A DNA stretch of 64,000 nucleotides from Methylomonas sp. LW13 (GCF_016865255.1 NZ_CP033381.1:1-64000), one strand, 5' to 3'; counted from the stretch's first letter, positions 37,087-46,795 are shown. Made by a program: numbers and translations. Notes: generated by a model from the letters alone, not told the origin.

Positions 37087-37911
37087 CTAAACGACAGGTT
37101 TATCGGCGACGGCATAAATCACATTGGCTGAAATCTCGGTAACCGATTGGCTCACTAATTGGTCGAGATTGGCCTATTTCACCTTCTGTAGCTGTTCGCT
37201 ATTGAGCTGATCCAAGGTGCCCCGATAACCGCTACCCATCGCCAATGTCCACCAATCCTCAGGCTCAGACAGAGCATGAGTCGCGGTTTCGGCAAAAATG
37301 CGCACATTGGTTAAACCGGCTTCGGCCAGCATCTCCAACAGTCCTTTCGGTGTGGAAATACGATCCCAAGGATTAAAGTCTTTATAGAGTTCGGGGCGTT
37401 GTTGGCGGATGGCTTGCCAAAGCGAGGTGTTGGCTGGCTCGAATAAATCCGGTCCCCAGGTTGTAATAGCCAATCGCCCGCCTGGCCGGACCTGGCGCCA
37501 TAATTCTTTGACGGCGGCGGCCATATCAGGTACGAAAAAGATCCCAAACACGCAAACGACGGCGTCAAAATAACCATCGGGATAACCTAGAGCAAGCATA
37601 TCATGGACCCGAAATTCCAGATTCTCAAGACCATCGGCTTGGGCTTTATCGGCTGCCCGAGTCAATAGTTTTTCCGCCAAATCGACCGCGACCACCCGGC
37701 CATCCGAGCCGACCATCCGCGCGGCCGGTAAGGCTGAAGCGCCGGTTCCGGAACAAACATCCAATACTTGGTCACCTTGCCTCAAACCTATTCGCTCAAT
37801 GGTGCTATGACCGAAACGGTTCCAAAACGTGTTGGCCGGGTGATCGAATAAATCGGCGGCTGTGTTATAAGCATGTGCGGTTTTCTGATTGGCTACCCCA
37901 TGTGATTCCAT
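37087..37911 (-). pseudogene. Class I SAM-dependent methyltransferase, cut by an in-frame TAG
   Basis: The protein has the Rossmann SAM site (VLDVCSGTGASALPAA), the acidic VVAVDLAE strand end and the VRPGGRLAITTW post-motif, as in UbiE-like methyltransferases. Translation from ATG 37911 (preceded by GGAGG) stops at TAG 37174-37176 after 245 residues (...NSEQLQKVK). The same frame continues for 28 codons (ANLDQLVSQSVTEISANVIY, then AVADKPVV) to a second TAG at 37087, and this tail matches the usual C-terminal end of the family. A nonsense mutation has thus removed the last strand. Substrate unknown; the shortened protein may still fold. Confidence 0.75.
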
Positions 37912-37985
37912 TTCAACCTCCTGAAAAAATATTCAAATTTTAGTCATGGATAGTCACCTTACCTCAGTGACAATCCGGAGGCATC

Positions 37986-38016
37986 AATCTAAAGGTTTAC
38001 ATAATGGGAAGGTCAA
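37986..38016 (-). promoter_or_regulatory. MerR/CueR-type promoter with 19-bp spacer
   Basis: On the minus strand, TTGACC (-35, 38011-38016) and TAGATT (-10, 37986-37991) are separated by exactly 19 bp, the overlong spacer that MerR-family activators require. The spacer begins TTCCC, as in the E. coli copA promoter (TTGACCTTCCCC), but the second half of the dyad (expected GGAAGGT) is degenerate. It lies 75 bp before the methyltransferase start. CueR at 36496-36897 is the obvious candidate activator. Confidence 0.55.
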
Positions 38017-38491
38017 GCAGAATTAAGGCTTAACTATGATCGCTAGATGAACAATCTGCTCGGATCGTCGCCAGATCAACTACTGAACACCAGATTCAAA
38101 GCCTGGCGGGGAATTTAATCAGCGCTGCCCTAGGGAATAAGGCCGTAACCGCGCCAAGCAAAAGTACGGCAACAAGATTGATGTGTGTCATGTTCATTTG
38201 TTTGTTGCGCCACGTAGAGCAAAGCGAAGCTTTTTGCCCGTCCGTTTGACTGCCATGTTAGGCACTGTCTTTTCTCATCATGCGCTTTAGAATTGGTAGT
38301 CGGTAAGTCGACGTCCTTGATTTCGCTGACGCTGCATTGAGGCTGCACGACTCTCGGTGCTATGTCTCCGATTTCCAAAAAGACAATGTGCTCCGCGAGC
38401 TCCCATTAAGCCAACGCCCATTCGCCCAAGTTCACACAATTTTAGCTAGCCCTGCGATAATGGCCGGCCTGTCAATAACCCCTTTGTTTTC
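38017..38491. other. Intergenic region upstream of rep
   Basis: About 475 bp between the methyltransferase promoter and the rep start. Short open stretches on the minus strand have no credible start or family match. I see no repeat or clear promoter. Confidence 0.4.
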
Positions 38492-40498
38492 GTGTCCCCC
38501 AAACTCAACCCCCAACAACTCGCTGCCGTTAAAACCATCGATCATCCCTTGTTGGTACTGGCCGGTGCCGGTAGCGGCAAGACGCGGGTGATTACCGAGA
38601 AAATCGCTTATCTGGTGCAGCAAGGTACGCCTGCGCGACATATCGCGGCGGTGACTTTTACCAACAAGGCGGCGCGGGAAATGAAGAGCCGGGTCGGCAG
38701 GCTGATTGATGACAAAGCCAGTCGCGGCTTGCGGGTATCGACTTTTCATTCCCTGGGCTTGGATATTCTGCGCAAGGAACACAAAGCCCTGGGCTATAAG
38801 GCGGCGATCACCTTGTTCGACGAACAGGACCGGCTGACCTTGCTGCGCAATCTGATCAGCCATGGCGTCGGCGGTTGCGACATTGATAATGTCGAGCAGT
38901 ACAACTGGCAAATCGGCCAGTGGAAAAACGCCTTTGTGACGCCCATCCAGGCTTTGAGCCAAGCCGATGCCAACAGTTTGCCTGCTGCGCTGCTTTACGA
39001 GGCATTTACCCGCAGTCTCAAGGCTTATAACGCCACCGATTTCGATGATTTGATTTTGCTGCCGGTGCTGCTGTTTCAACAACATCCCGACGTTTTGGAA
39101 AAATGGCAGAACAAGATTCGCTATTTGCTGGTGGACGAATACCAGGACACCAACATCACCCAGTATCAATTGGTGAAATTACTGGCCGGTAATTTGGGGC
39201 GCTTTACCGTGGTGGGCGACGACGACCAATCCATCTATGCCTGGCGCGGCGCGCAACCGGAAAATCTCAGCCAGTTGCAAAAAGATTACAGCCGCTTGCA
39301 AGTTATCAAGCTGGAACAAAATTACCGTTCCGCCGGGCGGATTTTGAAAGTAGCCAATCAGTTGATCGCCAATAATCCGCATGCGTTCGAGAAAAAACTC
39401 TGGAGCGAGTTGGGCTACGGCGACCCGCTACGGGTGCTGAGCCATAAAAACGACGTGGCCGAAGCCAAGCAAGTGACTGCCGAGATTGTGCATCACCGCT
39501 TCAAAACCGGCGGCAGCTATGGCGACTATGCGATTCTGTATCGCGGCAACCACCAGTCGCGCTTGTTCGAAAAGGAACTGCGCGAAAATAACGTGCCCTA
39601 TTTCATCAGCGGCAGCGCTTCGTTTTTTTCGTATGCGGAAATCAAGGATGTATTGGCGTACCTGCGTTTGCTGGTTAATCGCGACGACGATGCGGCGTTT
39701 TTGCGGGTGATCAACACGCCGCGCCGCGAGATTGGGCCGACCACGCTGGAAAAGCTCGGCGCCTATGCCAACGAGCGGCATATCAGTTTGTTTGCAGCCT
39801 GCAACGAGTTAGGCCTGCAACAACGGCTGCCGGAAAAGTCGGTACAACGCTTGAGCAAGTTTTGCGATTGGTTGAAAGAGACGGCGATCAAGGTCGAGCG
39901 CGAGGATACCTTTGTCGTCGTCAACCGGATGATAGACGAGATCAACTATTCGGCTTGGTTACAGGAAAACAGCAAAACCCCCGCTTCCGCCGAACGTAAA
40001 CTGAAAAATGTGTATGAGTTAATCGAATGGCTGCAGCGTATCGCCACCAAGGAGCAAGGCAGTGAACAGTCGCTGGCCGATGTGATTGCCAAGGTGATGC
40101 TGCTGGATATTTTGGACCGCAATCAAGAAGACGAAGCCGGCGACCAGGTCAGCTTGATGACCTTACATGCCGCCAAGGGCCTGGAGTTTCCACACGTGTT
40201 TTTGATCGGCATGGAAGAAAACCTGCTGCCGCATCAAAACAGCATCGAAACCGATAATATCGAAGAAGAGCGGCGCTTGGCCTACGTGGGCATTACCCGC
40301 GCGCAGCAGACCTTGACCTTTAGCTATTGCACGCACCGCAAGCGTTTTGGTGACTTGACCGAGTGCGAACCCAGCCGATTTTTAAACGAATTGCCGGAAG
40401 AGGATTTGGAATGGGCCAACAAAAAACAGTTGCCGCCGGAAGAAATTAAACAGCGCGGCAAGGCCAGCCTGGCCGCACTGAAAACGATGCTGAATTGA
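38492..40498 (+). CDS. rep: ATP-dependent DNA helicase Rep
   Basis: Rep is a superfamily 1A 3'-5' helicase that helps forks pass obstacles. The 668-residue length matches E. coli Rep (673). Motifs: Q motif LNPQQLAAV, Walker A AGAGSGKT (24-31), VTFTNKAAREM (Ia), LLVDEYQDTN (II), VVGDDDQSIYAWRGA (III), LEQNYRS (IV), LMTLHAAKGLEF (V) and RRLAYVGITRAQQ (VI). The start is GTG 38492 because the Q motif follows at once and no ATG precedes it. The stop lies 2 bp from the convergent protease gene. Confidence 0.95.
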   Translation: MSPKLNPQQLAAVKTIDHPLLVLAGAGSGKTRVITEKIAYLVQQGTPARHIAAVTFTNKAAREMKSRVGRLIDDKASRGLRVSTFHSLGLDILRKEHKALGYKAAITLFDEQDRLTLLRNLISHGVGGCDIDNVEQYNWQIGQWKNAFVTPIQALSQADANSLPAALLYEAFTRSLKAYNATDFDDLILLPVLLFQQHPDVLEKWQNKIRYLLVDEYQDTNITQYQLVKLLAGNLGRFTVVGDDDQSIYAWRGAQPENLSQLQKDYSRLQVIKLEQNYRSAGRILKVANQLIANNPHAFEKKLWSELGYGDPLRVLSHKNDVAEAKQVTAEIVHHRFKTGGSYGDYAILYRGNHQSRLFEKELRENNVPYFISGSASFFSYAEIKDVLAYLRLLVNRDDDAAFLRVINTPRREIGPTTLEKLGAYANERHISLFAACNELGLQQRLPEKSVQRLSKFCDWLKETAIKVEREDTFVVVNRMIDEINYSAWLQENSKTPASAERKLKNVYELIEWLQRIATKEQGSEQSLADVIAKVMLLDILDRNQEDEAGDQVSLMTLHAAKGLEFPHVFLIGMEENLLPHQNSIETDNIEEERRLAYVGITRAQQTLTFSYCTHRKRFGDLTECEPSRFLNELPEEDLEWANKKQLPPEEIKQRGKASLAALKTMLN

Positions 40499-40500
40499 GT

Positions 40501-41850
40501 TTATTGCAATACCACGAAAAAGCCTTCGCCGCCGCGTTGCAGATTGACCAGCAACGGTGCATTCGGGTTGACCACTTGCTTGATCTCGTCCAGATTTCTG
40601 ACCCGGTAGCGGTTGGCTGTGACGATGATGTCGCCGGGCCGCAGGCCGGTTTTCCAGGCTTTGGAGTTTTGTTCGACTTTTTCGATCATCACCCCTTCCA
40701 CTTGATCCTTGGGAGTCACGCCGAGCACGGCACCGCTTAAAGTCGGATGCAGTTTATTGCCGTCCAGCTCCGGCCGTTTCGGCTTGCCGATGGTGGCTTG
40801 CAGTGATTTGCGTTCTTCGCCGCGCATGATTTCCAGGCTGGCGGTATCGCCGATTTGCAGCAAACCCACCGCGTTACGAATTTGGGCGCTGCCGCCTTTC
40901 ACATCCTGACCGTTGATGTTCAGAATAATATCGCCCGGCTCCAGACCGGCTTTTTCGGCGGGCGAACCGGCTTCTACCCGGCTAACTACCGCGCCGTGCT
41001 GGCTTTTCAAGGCAAAGGCTTTCACCAGTTCCGGCGTCAAATCCTGCGTGGTCACACCCAGCAAGCCGCGGCGCACCTCGCCGTGCTGCACCAAGGATTC
41101 CATCAGCCGAGTTGCCATATTCGATGGAATCGCAAAACCAATACCGACGTTGCCGCCGCTGGGCGCGAGGATAGCGGTGTTCATGCCGACAAATTCGCCG
41201 CGTAAATTCACCAAAGCACCGCCCGAGTTACCGGGGTTGATCGAGGCGTCGGTCTGAATAAAATCTTCGTAACCTTCAATGCCCAAGCCGGAGCGACCCA
41301 GCGCGCTGACGATGCCGGAGGTGACGGTTTGGCCCAAGCCGAACGGGTTGCCGATGGCGACCACGAAGTCGCCAACTTTCAGTTGGCTGGAATCAGCTAT
41401 TTTCAATGCGCTGAGGTTGTCGGCGGGGATTTGGATCACCGCCACGTCGGCTTCCGGATCGGTGCCCAGCAGTTTGGCGTTGAGCTGCCGGCCGTCGCTA
41501 AGGGTAACGGTGATTTTGTCCGCTTTGTCTATCACATGATTATTGGTCAACACATAACCTTGATCTTTATCGATGATCACGCCGGAGCCCAAGCTGTTTT
41601 TCTGCTGTTGCCGCTGGTTTTTGGGGATGTTGAAAAAACGCCGAAACATCGGATCGTTCATTAACGGATTTTCCTGCACCCGCACATTGGTCGAGGTGGA
41701 AATGTTAACGACGGCGGGCATACTTTGCTCCAGCATCGGCGCCAGGGACGGCAAAGGTGCGCCGTCGACTTGTCCGGGCAATTCTGCGCTGGCTCGCCAG
41801 CTGCTCAGGCCAAACAAGATAATCAGGAATAGTTTGTTCATGTTCGTCAT
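40501..41850 (-). CDS. Periplasmic serine protease of the DegP/DegQ (MucD) family
   Basis: An HtrA protease that degrades misfolded envelope proteins. The triad lies in TNNHVID (His), DPEADVAVIQ (Asp) and NPGNSGGAL (Ser), followed by two PDZ domains (RGLLGVTTQDLT...; SGAVLGVTPKDQ...). I start at the Met of MTNMNKLFLIILFGLSSWRA, which gives a clean signal peptide and 449 residues; a longer frame would add a non-signal extension. The gene is divergent from the cNMP-binding protein and convergent with rep. Confidence 0.92.
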   Translation of the reverse strand: MTNMNKLFLIILFGLSSWRASAELPGQVDGAPLPSLAPMLEQSMPAVVNISTSTNVRVQENPLMNDPMFRRFFNIPKNQRQQQKNSLGSGVIIDKDQGYVLTNNHVIDKADKITVTLSDGRQLNAKLLGTDPEADVAVIQIPADNLSALKIADSSQLKVGDFVVAIGNPFGLGQTVTSGIVSALGRSGLGIEGYEDFIQTDASINPGNSGGALVNLRGEFVGMNTAILAPSGGNVGIGFAIPSNMATRLMESLVQHGEVRRGLLGVTTQDLTPELVKAFALKSQHGAVVSRVEAGSPAEKAGLEPGDIILNINGQDVKGGSAQIRNAVGLLQIGDTASLEIMRGEERKSLQATIGKPKRPELDGNKLHPTLSGAVLGVTPKDQVEGVMIEKVEQNSKAWKTGLRPGDIIVTANRYRVRNLDEIKQVVNPNAPLLVNLQRGGEGFFVVLQ

Positions 41851-41993
41851 GGTTTTTGCATTCCAGGCAGTTAAGTTGCCAGCATGGACTCGCTGGGCGG
41901 GAAAATGTTTCACTGAGAGTTTACTTAATAATCGACTATCATAGATTAAGTTTTCTTGTTGGTTTCCCTTCACTTTTTATTCGCGACGAGTAC

Positions 41994-43325
41994 GTGGCTG
42001 TCGACATCCATTCCGCTGAAGGCCGTGTGATTCGGCAATTAATTCCGCTATCCACCTTGCCCTTCAGTAAATTTGAGGCGCTGTGCGCACAAATCAAGGT
42101 CGAGGATGCGGAAGAAGGCCAATTTTTGTTCAAATGCGGGGATGAACCTAACGATCTGGTGTATTTGATCGATGGCAGCGTGACCTTACAGACCGATCTG
42201 TTAAAGATCGAAACGATCAAGTCCGATAGCCCCTCGGCGCGCTTTGCGCTGGCGCATCAAATCCCCAGGAAAGTGCATGCCGTTGCCAATAGCCGAATTC
42301 GTTTTTTGCGTTTGAATGCTGATATGATGAAATCGGTTCAAGATGTCCCGTATGAAGAAGCAGAGAGTTTTATGGTAGCTGAAGAGGTGGAGGATAATGA
42401 CGACTGGATGACGACATTGTTGAAGTCGCCGGTATTTCGAGCGTTGCCTCCGGCTAATTTGCAAAAAATTTTGATGGGCATGGAGGAAGTGCGCGTGAAT
42501 GCAGGCACTGTCATTGTCAATCAAGGTGAGCAGGGCGACTTTTACTACATCATCAAACGAGGGCAATGCTTGGTGAGCAGGAAACCTGCACCCAACGCCA
42601 AGGAGATTAAGCTGGCGCAACTCAGCGATCAGGATACTTTTGGTGAGGATGCATTGATTTCAGGCGAGCCTCGCAACGTTACGGTCAGTGCGTTGACGGA
42701 TGTTTGCCTGTTGCGATTGGGTAAGGAGCAGTTTCTGAACTTGATCAAACAGCCGACGCTTAAATATATCAGCTATAAAGACGCTCAAGACTTGGTGACC
42801 AAGGGTGCGGATTTGATCGATGTGCGCGAGCCCGATGAATACAAGCCAAAGCATTTGCCGTTCAGCATCAATCTGCCGTTTTTTTCCTTGCGCATGCAGC
42901 TAAAAACCTTGAATCGGCAGCATCCCATCGTCGTGGTTTGCCAGAACGGCAAGATTAGCGAAACGGCGGCTTTTATCCTGATGCGGCACAAATTCAATGC
43001 GCTGATTTTAAGCGGCGGTATCGACAGCATTAACCCGGACGAACTGAAAGCACCTTCATCGTTTCCGATCGACGACGGTATTGAGACCGGTAATTTTAGA
43101 GGGAGCAGCGGCGAGAGCGAGACGAGTCACTCGTTCACCGAGCAATCCTCAATACAAGATGATATGGAGCGTTTGCGGCGTTTTCTGCAGCAACTTAAAA
43201 CCAAATATAATATTTTGGAAGCCGAGAAGAAAGCTTTGGAGATGAAATATTTGGCACTTGCCAAATTTACGGAATCGCTGAAAGCGGAGCTGGAAGCGAT
43301 GAAGAAAGCCGGTGGCGGTGGCTAG
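41994..43325 (+). CDS. Protein with two cyclic-nucleotide-binding domains, a rhodanese domain and a C-terminal coiled coil
   Basis: The 443-residue protein has two CRP-like cNMP-binding modules (LFKCGDEPNDLVYLIDGSV; VNQGEQGDFYYIIKRGQCLV with FGEDALISGEPRN), then a rhodanese domain (DLIDVREPDEYKPKHLPFSI, active-site Cys in VVCQNGKISE) and a C-terminal coiled coil with a Gly tail. There is no HTH, so it is not a transcription factor of CRP type. The start is uncertain; I prefer GTG 41994, since sequence before it does not look like a domain and would overlap the divergent protease gene. Role: unknown signalling or sulfur-relay function. Confidence 0.82.
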   Translation: MAVDIHSAEGRVIRQLIPLSTLPFSKFEALCAQIKVEDAEEGQFLFKCGDEPNDLVYLIDGSVTLQTDLLKIETIKSDSPSARFALAHQIPRKVHAVANSRIRFLRLNADMMKSVQDVPYEEAESFMVAEEVEDNDDWMTTLLKSPVFRALPPANLQKILMGMEEVRVNAGTVIVNQGEQGDFYYIIKRGQCLVSRKPAPNAKEIKLAQLSDQDTFGEDALISGEPRNVTVSALTDVCLLRLGKEQFLNLIKQPTLKYISYKDAQDLVTKGADLIDVREPDEYKPKHLPFSINLPFFSLRMQLKTLNRQHPIVVVCQNGKISETAAFILMRHKFNALILSGGIDSINPDELKAPSSFPIDDGIETGNFRGSSGESETSHSFTEQSSIQDDMERLRRFLQQLKTKYNILEAEKKALEMKYLALAKFTESLKAELEAMKKAGGGG

Positions 43326-43384
43326 TCGGAAAAAACCCTGCTACTAGCCCGCCAACGCCTGAAAGCTGATCAATAAAACGCTGT

Positions 43385-43540
43385 TTATTTGATCTTGGCT
43401 TCTTTGTACATCACATGCTTACGAACCACGGGATCAAATTTTTTGATCTCCATTTTTTCAGGCATGGTTTTTTTGTTTTTGGTGGTGGTGTAGAAATGGC
43501 CTGTGCCTTCGCTAGATACCAATTTGATTTTGTCGCGCAT
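43385..43540 (-). CDS. rpmG: 50S ribosomal protein L33
   Basis: A 51-residue basic protein: [36 protein letters not shown] and [14 protein letters not shown], the standard L33 sequence without the zinc cysteines. It lies 11 bp downstream of rpmB on the same strand, the conserved rpmB-rpmG operon. A GGAG ribosome site precedes its ATG. Confidence 0.95.
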   Translation of the reverse strand: MRDKIKLVSSEGTGHFYTTTKNKKTMPEKMEIKKFDPVVRKHVMYKEAKIK

Positions 43541-43551
43541 TGTCAGTCTCC

Positions 43552-43788
43552 TTAATATTGTTCGCCGCGTTTACGCATATCGGCCAAAACAGCATCAATG
43601 CCGTTTTTGTCGATGATACGCATACCTTTGGAAGATACTCTCAAACGAACCCAACGGTTTTCGCTTTCAACCCAAAATCTGTGGTGATGCAGATTAGGCG
43701 TAAAACGTCTTTTGGTTCTGTTCATCGCGTGTGAAACGTTGTGCCCTGTTACTGGGCGTTTACCTGTTACTTGGCATACTCTGGACAT
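43552..43788 (-). CDS. rpmB: 50S ribosomal protein L28
   Basis: A 78-residue basic protein starting [20 protein letters not shown] and containing [17 protein letters not shown], as in L28 of gammaproteobacteria. The true start is ATG 43788; longer reading upstream is not conserved. First gene of the rpmB-rpmG operon, divergent from gshB. Confidence 0.95.
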   Translation of the reverse strand: MSRVCQVTGKRPVTGHNVSHAMNRTKRRFTPNLHHHRFWVESENRWVRLRVSSKGMRIIDKNGIDAVLADMRKRGEQY

Positions 43789-43927
43789 GACTACCTCAAT
43801 GCGAGCTTTTAATTCAAAATAGCCGCGCTTTATAACAAAAAAACTTTTGTTGGTAAACAACAGCCTGCAAAATAAATTTGATAAAATCGGTTTTATTTCC
43901 CCTCGCTTCGGAATTTACAGGACTTTA

Positions 43928-44878
43928 ATGGCTATTAAACTCGGCATGGTCATGGACCCCATCGGCCAGATCAATATTAAAAAGGACACCAGTTTCGCGA
44001 TGTTGCTGGAAGCCCAGTCTCGCGGTTGGGAGCTGCATTACATGGAACTGTCCGACCTTTATATGCGCAACGGCGACGCTTATGCCCGTTCCCGCGTGCT
44101 GGAAGTCGAACGCGACGACAAGCAGTGGCATAGGTTTCTCGGTGAACAGCAAATAGCCTTGTCCGAATTGGACGCGATCATCATGCGTAAGGACCCGCCC
44201 TTTAATCAGGAATATATCTACGCCACTTATATGCTGGAACAGGCTGAGCGCCAGGGTGTTTATGTGGTCAACAAGCCGCAATCGCTGCGCGACGCCAACG
44301 AAAAAATGTTCACCGCCTGGTTTCCGCAATGTTGCACCGATACTTTGGTAGCCCGAGACCCGCAAAAAATCCGCGACTTCTTAAAAGAGCACCGGGAAAT
44401 CATCTTGAAGCCCTTAGACGGCATGGGTGGAGCGTCGATCTTTTACGTCAAAGAGCATGACCCCAATCTTAGCGTGATTCTGGAAACCATGACTCAACAC
44501 GGCAGCAGTTACATCATGGCGCAAAAATACCTGCCTGCCGTGAAAGACGGCGACAAACGGATCTTGGTGGTCAATGGCGAACCGGTGCCTTATTGTCTGG
44601 CACGGATTCCGGCCAGCGGCGAAAGCCGGGGCAATCTGGCAGCCGGCGGACGCGGCGAAGGCCGGCCATTGAGTGACCGTGATCGCTGGATTGCCGAACA
44701 GGTCGGGCCAACCTTACGCGAAAAAGGCTTGATATTTGTCGGCCTGGATGTCATCGGCGACTATCTGACCGAAGTCAACGTCACCAGTCCAACCTGCGTG
44801 CAGGAGCTGGATAAACAGTTCGGCATTAATATCAGCGCTCAATTAATGGACCACATCGCCGCTCAATGCCAGGCCTGA
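43928..44878 (+). CDS. gshB: Glutathione synthetase
   Basis: GshB joins gamma-glutamylcysteine and glycine with ATP. The 316-residue protein equals the E. coli length when started at ATG 43928 (MAIKLGMVMDPIGQINIKKD). ATP-grasp signatures are visible: LKPLDGMGGASIF, GEPVPYCLARIPA, RGNLAAGGRGE and TEVNVTSPTC. The stop lies one base before the tonB-like gene, so both are probably co-transcribed with yqgE and ruvX, an order shared with Pseudomonas. Confidence 0.96.
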   Translation: MAIKLGMVMDPIGQINIKKDTSFAMLLEAQSRGWELHYMELSDLYMRNGDAYARSRVLEVERDDKQWHRFLGEQQIALSELDAIIMRKDPPFNQEYIYATYMLEQAERQGVYVVNKPQSLRDANEKMFTAWFPQCCTDTLVARDPQKIRDFLKEHREIILKPLDGMGGASIFYVKEHDPNLSVILETMTQHGSSYIMAQKYLPAVKDGDKRILVVNGEPVPYCLARIPASGESRGNLAAGGRGEGRPLSDRDRWIAEQVGPTLREKGLIFVGLDVIGDYLTEVNVTSPTCVQELDKQFGINISAQLMDHIAAQCQA

Positions 44879-44879
44879 T

Positions 44880-45773
44880 ATGTACGCGCCGGACTTGACT
44901 CCCACGCCGTTGTCGCAAGGTGATTCGCTGCTGACGGCGTTGTTTGTGGCGGCGGTACTGCATGTGATCGTGTTGTTGGGCGTTAATTTCACCGCACCGC
45001 AGCCACCTAAGATCAACCGCTCGATTGAAATAACCGTGGCCCATGCTCCGGTGAAAAAGGCGCCCAAGGATGCGAAACATCTGGCAACGGAGCATCAAAT
45101 AGGTGCCGGCGAGGAAACCCGCAAACCGGAGCCGCCGCAGCAAAAAATAGCCACTCAGGAACAATCGATCAGTCCGCCGGCAAAGAAAGTCTTGCCGCAT
45201 CCGGTGGTTCCACAAGTCAAACCGGTCGCCGAGAGACTGCTTACCCAAGCCAAAGCGCCGGTTAAGGTGGTGACGGAACCCGAGCAACCGGTAGAATTAC
45301 CGGAAGCTGTTGAAGTTCCGGAATCTGCCCCCAAATTATCCCCGGAAGCGCTTCAGCAACAAATCGCCCAACTCGGCGAGCGCATCAGAAATACCCAACA
45401 AAGCGCGCAAGATACTAAGATTAAATTCGTCAACTCGGTTAGCACGCACAAGTATCTCGCGGCGCAATATGTCAAGGATTGGGAGGACAAGGTTGAGCGC
45501 ACCGGCAATCTGAATTATCCTGAGGCGGCGCGCAAAAAAGGCGTTTCGCAATCCTTGACCATGGACGTGGGGATTAACGCCGACGGCAGCATTTACAGCA
45601 TGCGGATTGTCCGGTCATCCGGCAATTCCGCGCTGGATGACGCCGCGAAACGGATTGTGAAGATGAGTGCGCCCTTTGCCGCTTTACCCGATGATTTGTT
45701 GAGAGAAGTGAACGTTTTGGTGATTACCAGGGTCTGGAAATTCTCAGACGAAACCGGCATGACTGCCCGCTAG
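44880..45773 (+). CDS. tonB: TonB-like energy transducer
   Basis: A 297-residue protein with one N-terminal membrane helix (LLTALFVAAVLHVIVLLGV), a long Pro/Lys/Glu-rich periplasmic spacer with VEVPE and PPAKK runs, and a C-terminal TonB domain (NLNYPEAARKKGVSQSLTMD, then GSIYSMRIVRSSGNSALDDA). TonB passes proton-motive energy to outer-membrane receptors. No exbBD is near. It lies between gshB and yqgE, as in other gammaproteobacteria. Confidence 0.9.
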   Translation: MYAPDLTPTPLSQGDSLLTALFVAAVLHVIVLLGVNFTAPQPPKINRSIEITVAHAPVKKAPKDAKHLATEHQIGAGEETRKPEPPQQKIATQEQSISPPAKKVLPHPVVPQVKPVAERLLTQAKAPVKVVTEPEQPVELPEAVEVPESAPKLSPEALQQQIAQLGERIRNTQQSAQDTKIKFVNSVSTHKYLAAQYVKDWEDKVERTGNLNYPEAARKKGVSQSLTMDVGINADGSIYSMRIVRSSGNSALDDAAKRIVKMSAPFAALPDDLLREVNVLVITRVWKFSDETGMTAR

Positions 45774-45789
45774 CCCATACAGCACTCCA

Positions 45790-46356
45790 ATGACAGACGT
45801 TACTTATTTAAATAACCAGTTTTTGATTGCGATGCCCGGCTTAGCCGACCCGCATTTTTTTCACACGGTGACATACCTGTGCCAGCACAACGAAGAAGGT
45901 GCGCTCGGCATTGTCATCAACCGACCGACCGGCATGAAATTACGCGACATTTTCGAGCAAATGGGGATTAAAACCAAGCTGGAAAATGTATTGGAAACCC
46001 CGGTGTTTGCCGGCGGCCCGGTACAGCAGGAACGCGGCTTTGTCATTCACGATGCCTGTGAACAACGCTGGGATTCCAGTATCAGTACCGCCGAGAATAT
46101 TACGCTGACCAGCTCTCGCGACATTCTCGAGGCCATTGCCGAAGGTAAAGGCCCCAACCACTATTTGATCGCCTTAGGTTACGCCGGCTGGGGTAGCGGC
46201 CAACTAGAAAAAGAAATGGTCGAAAACGCCTGGCTGAACACGCCATGCGGTGAAGAGATACTCTACGAAACGCCGATTAGCCAGCGCTGGAATGCGGCGG
46301 CGGGACAATTAGGTATCGACATTAATCGCCTGACCACGCCGGCAGGTCATGGTTAA
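45790..46356 (+). CDS. YqgE/AlgH family protein
   Basis: A 188-residue protein with the family start YLNNQFLIAMPGLADPHFFH, then GALGIVINRP and FAGGPVQQERGFVIH. AlgH was described as an alginate regulator in Pseudomonas, but a biochemical role is not settled. It overlaps ruvX by 8 bp, a very conserved pairing. Confidence 0.93.
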   Translation: MTDVTYLNNQFLIAMPGLADPHFFHTVTYLCQHNEEGALGIVINRPTGMKLRDIFEQMGIKTKLENVLETPVFAGGPVQQERGFVIHDACEQRWDSSISTAENITLTSSRDILEAIAEGKGPNHYLIALGYAGWGSGQLEKEMVENAWLNTPCGEEILYETPISQRWNAAAGQLGIDINRLTTPAGHG

Positions 46357-46795
46357 GCTCGATCCGCTGGCGGCAAAATTCAGCAGCGATGCGTATTTAG
46401 GGTTTGATTTCGGCAACAAAAAAATTGGGGTCGCGGTGGGACATGCCGATACCGGCATTGCCAGTCCGCTGCAAACCATCCAATCGCTTAATCAAGTGCC
46501 GGACTGGCATAAAATCGGTCAGCTGATCGCCGAATGGCGGCCCATAGGTTTGGTGGTCGGCATTTCTCGACAGAACGATGGTTCGGATAATGTGATTACC
46601 CCGCGCATGCAAAAATTCTGTCGGCAGCTGAATGGTCGTTACAATCTACCGGTGCACCAAATCGACGAAACACTGACCACGTTCGCCGCTAAACAAATGC
46701 TGTACGACGACTTGAAGGTTAGCGCTACTAAATTATGGGCCGTGCAAGATCAACTGGCCGCACAGATCATTCTGCAAAGCTGGTTTGATCAGTAA
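46349..46795 (+). CDS. ruvX: Holliday junction resolvase RuvX / pre-16S rRNA nuclease (YqgF)
   Basis: A 148-residue RNase H-fold protein starting YLGFDFGNKKIGVAVGH, with the first catalytic Asp in the FDFG strand, VVGISRQNDG in the middle and the conserved DETLTT block. YqgF is needed for 16S rRNA 5'-end maturation in E. coli. It overlaps yqgE by 8 bp and ends about 100 bp before pyrR. Confidence 0.94.
   Translation: MVKLDPLAAKFSSDAYLGFDFGNKKIGVAVGHADTGIASPLQTIQSLNQVPDWHKIGQLIAEWRPIGLVVGISRQNDGSDNVITPRMQKFCRQLNGRYNLPVHQIDETLTTFAAKQMLYDDLKVSATKLWAVQDQLAAQIILQSWFDQ

Noticed and set aside
36894-37115. A 73-codon basic minus-strand frame between cueR and the methyltransferase
   Set aside because: No ribosome site or motif, and it overlaps the original C-terminal end of the methyltransferase and a strong hairpin.
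38096-38198. Short hydrophobic peptide on the minus strand upstream of rep
   Set aside because: On careful codon reading the frame does not hold together and stops after about 22 codons; no family match.
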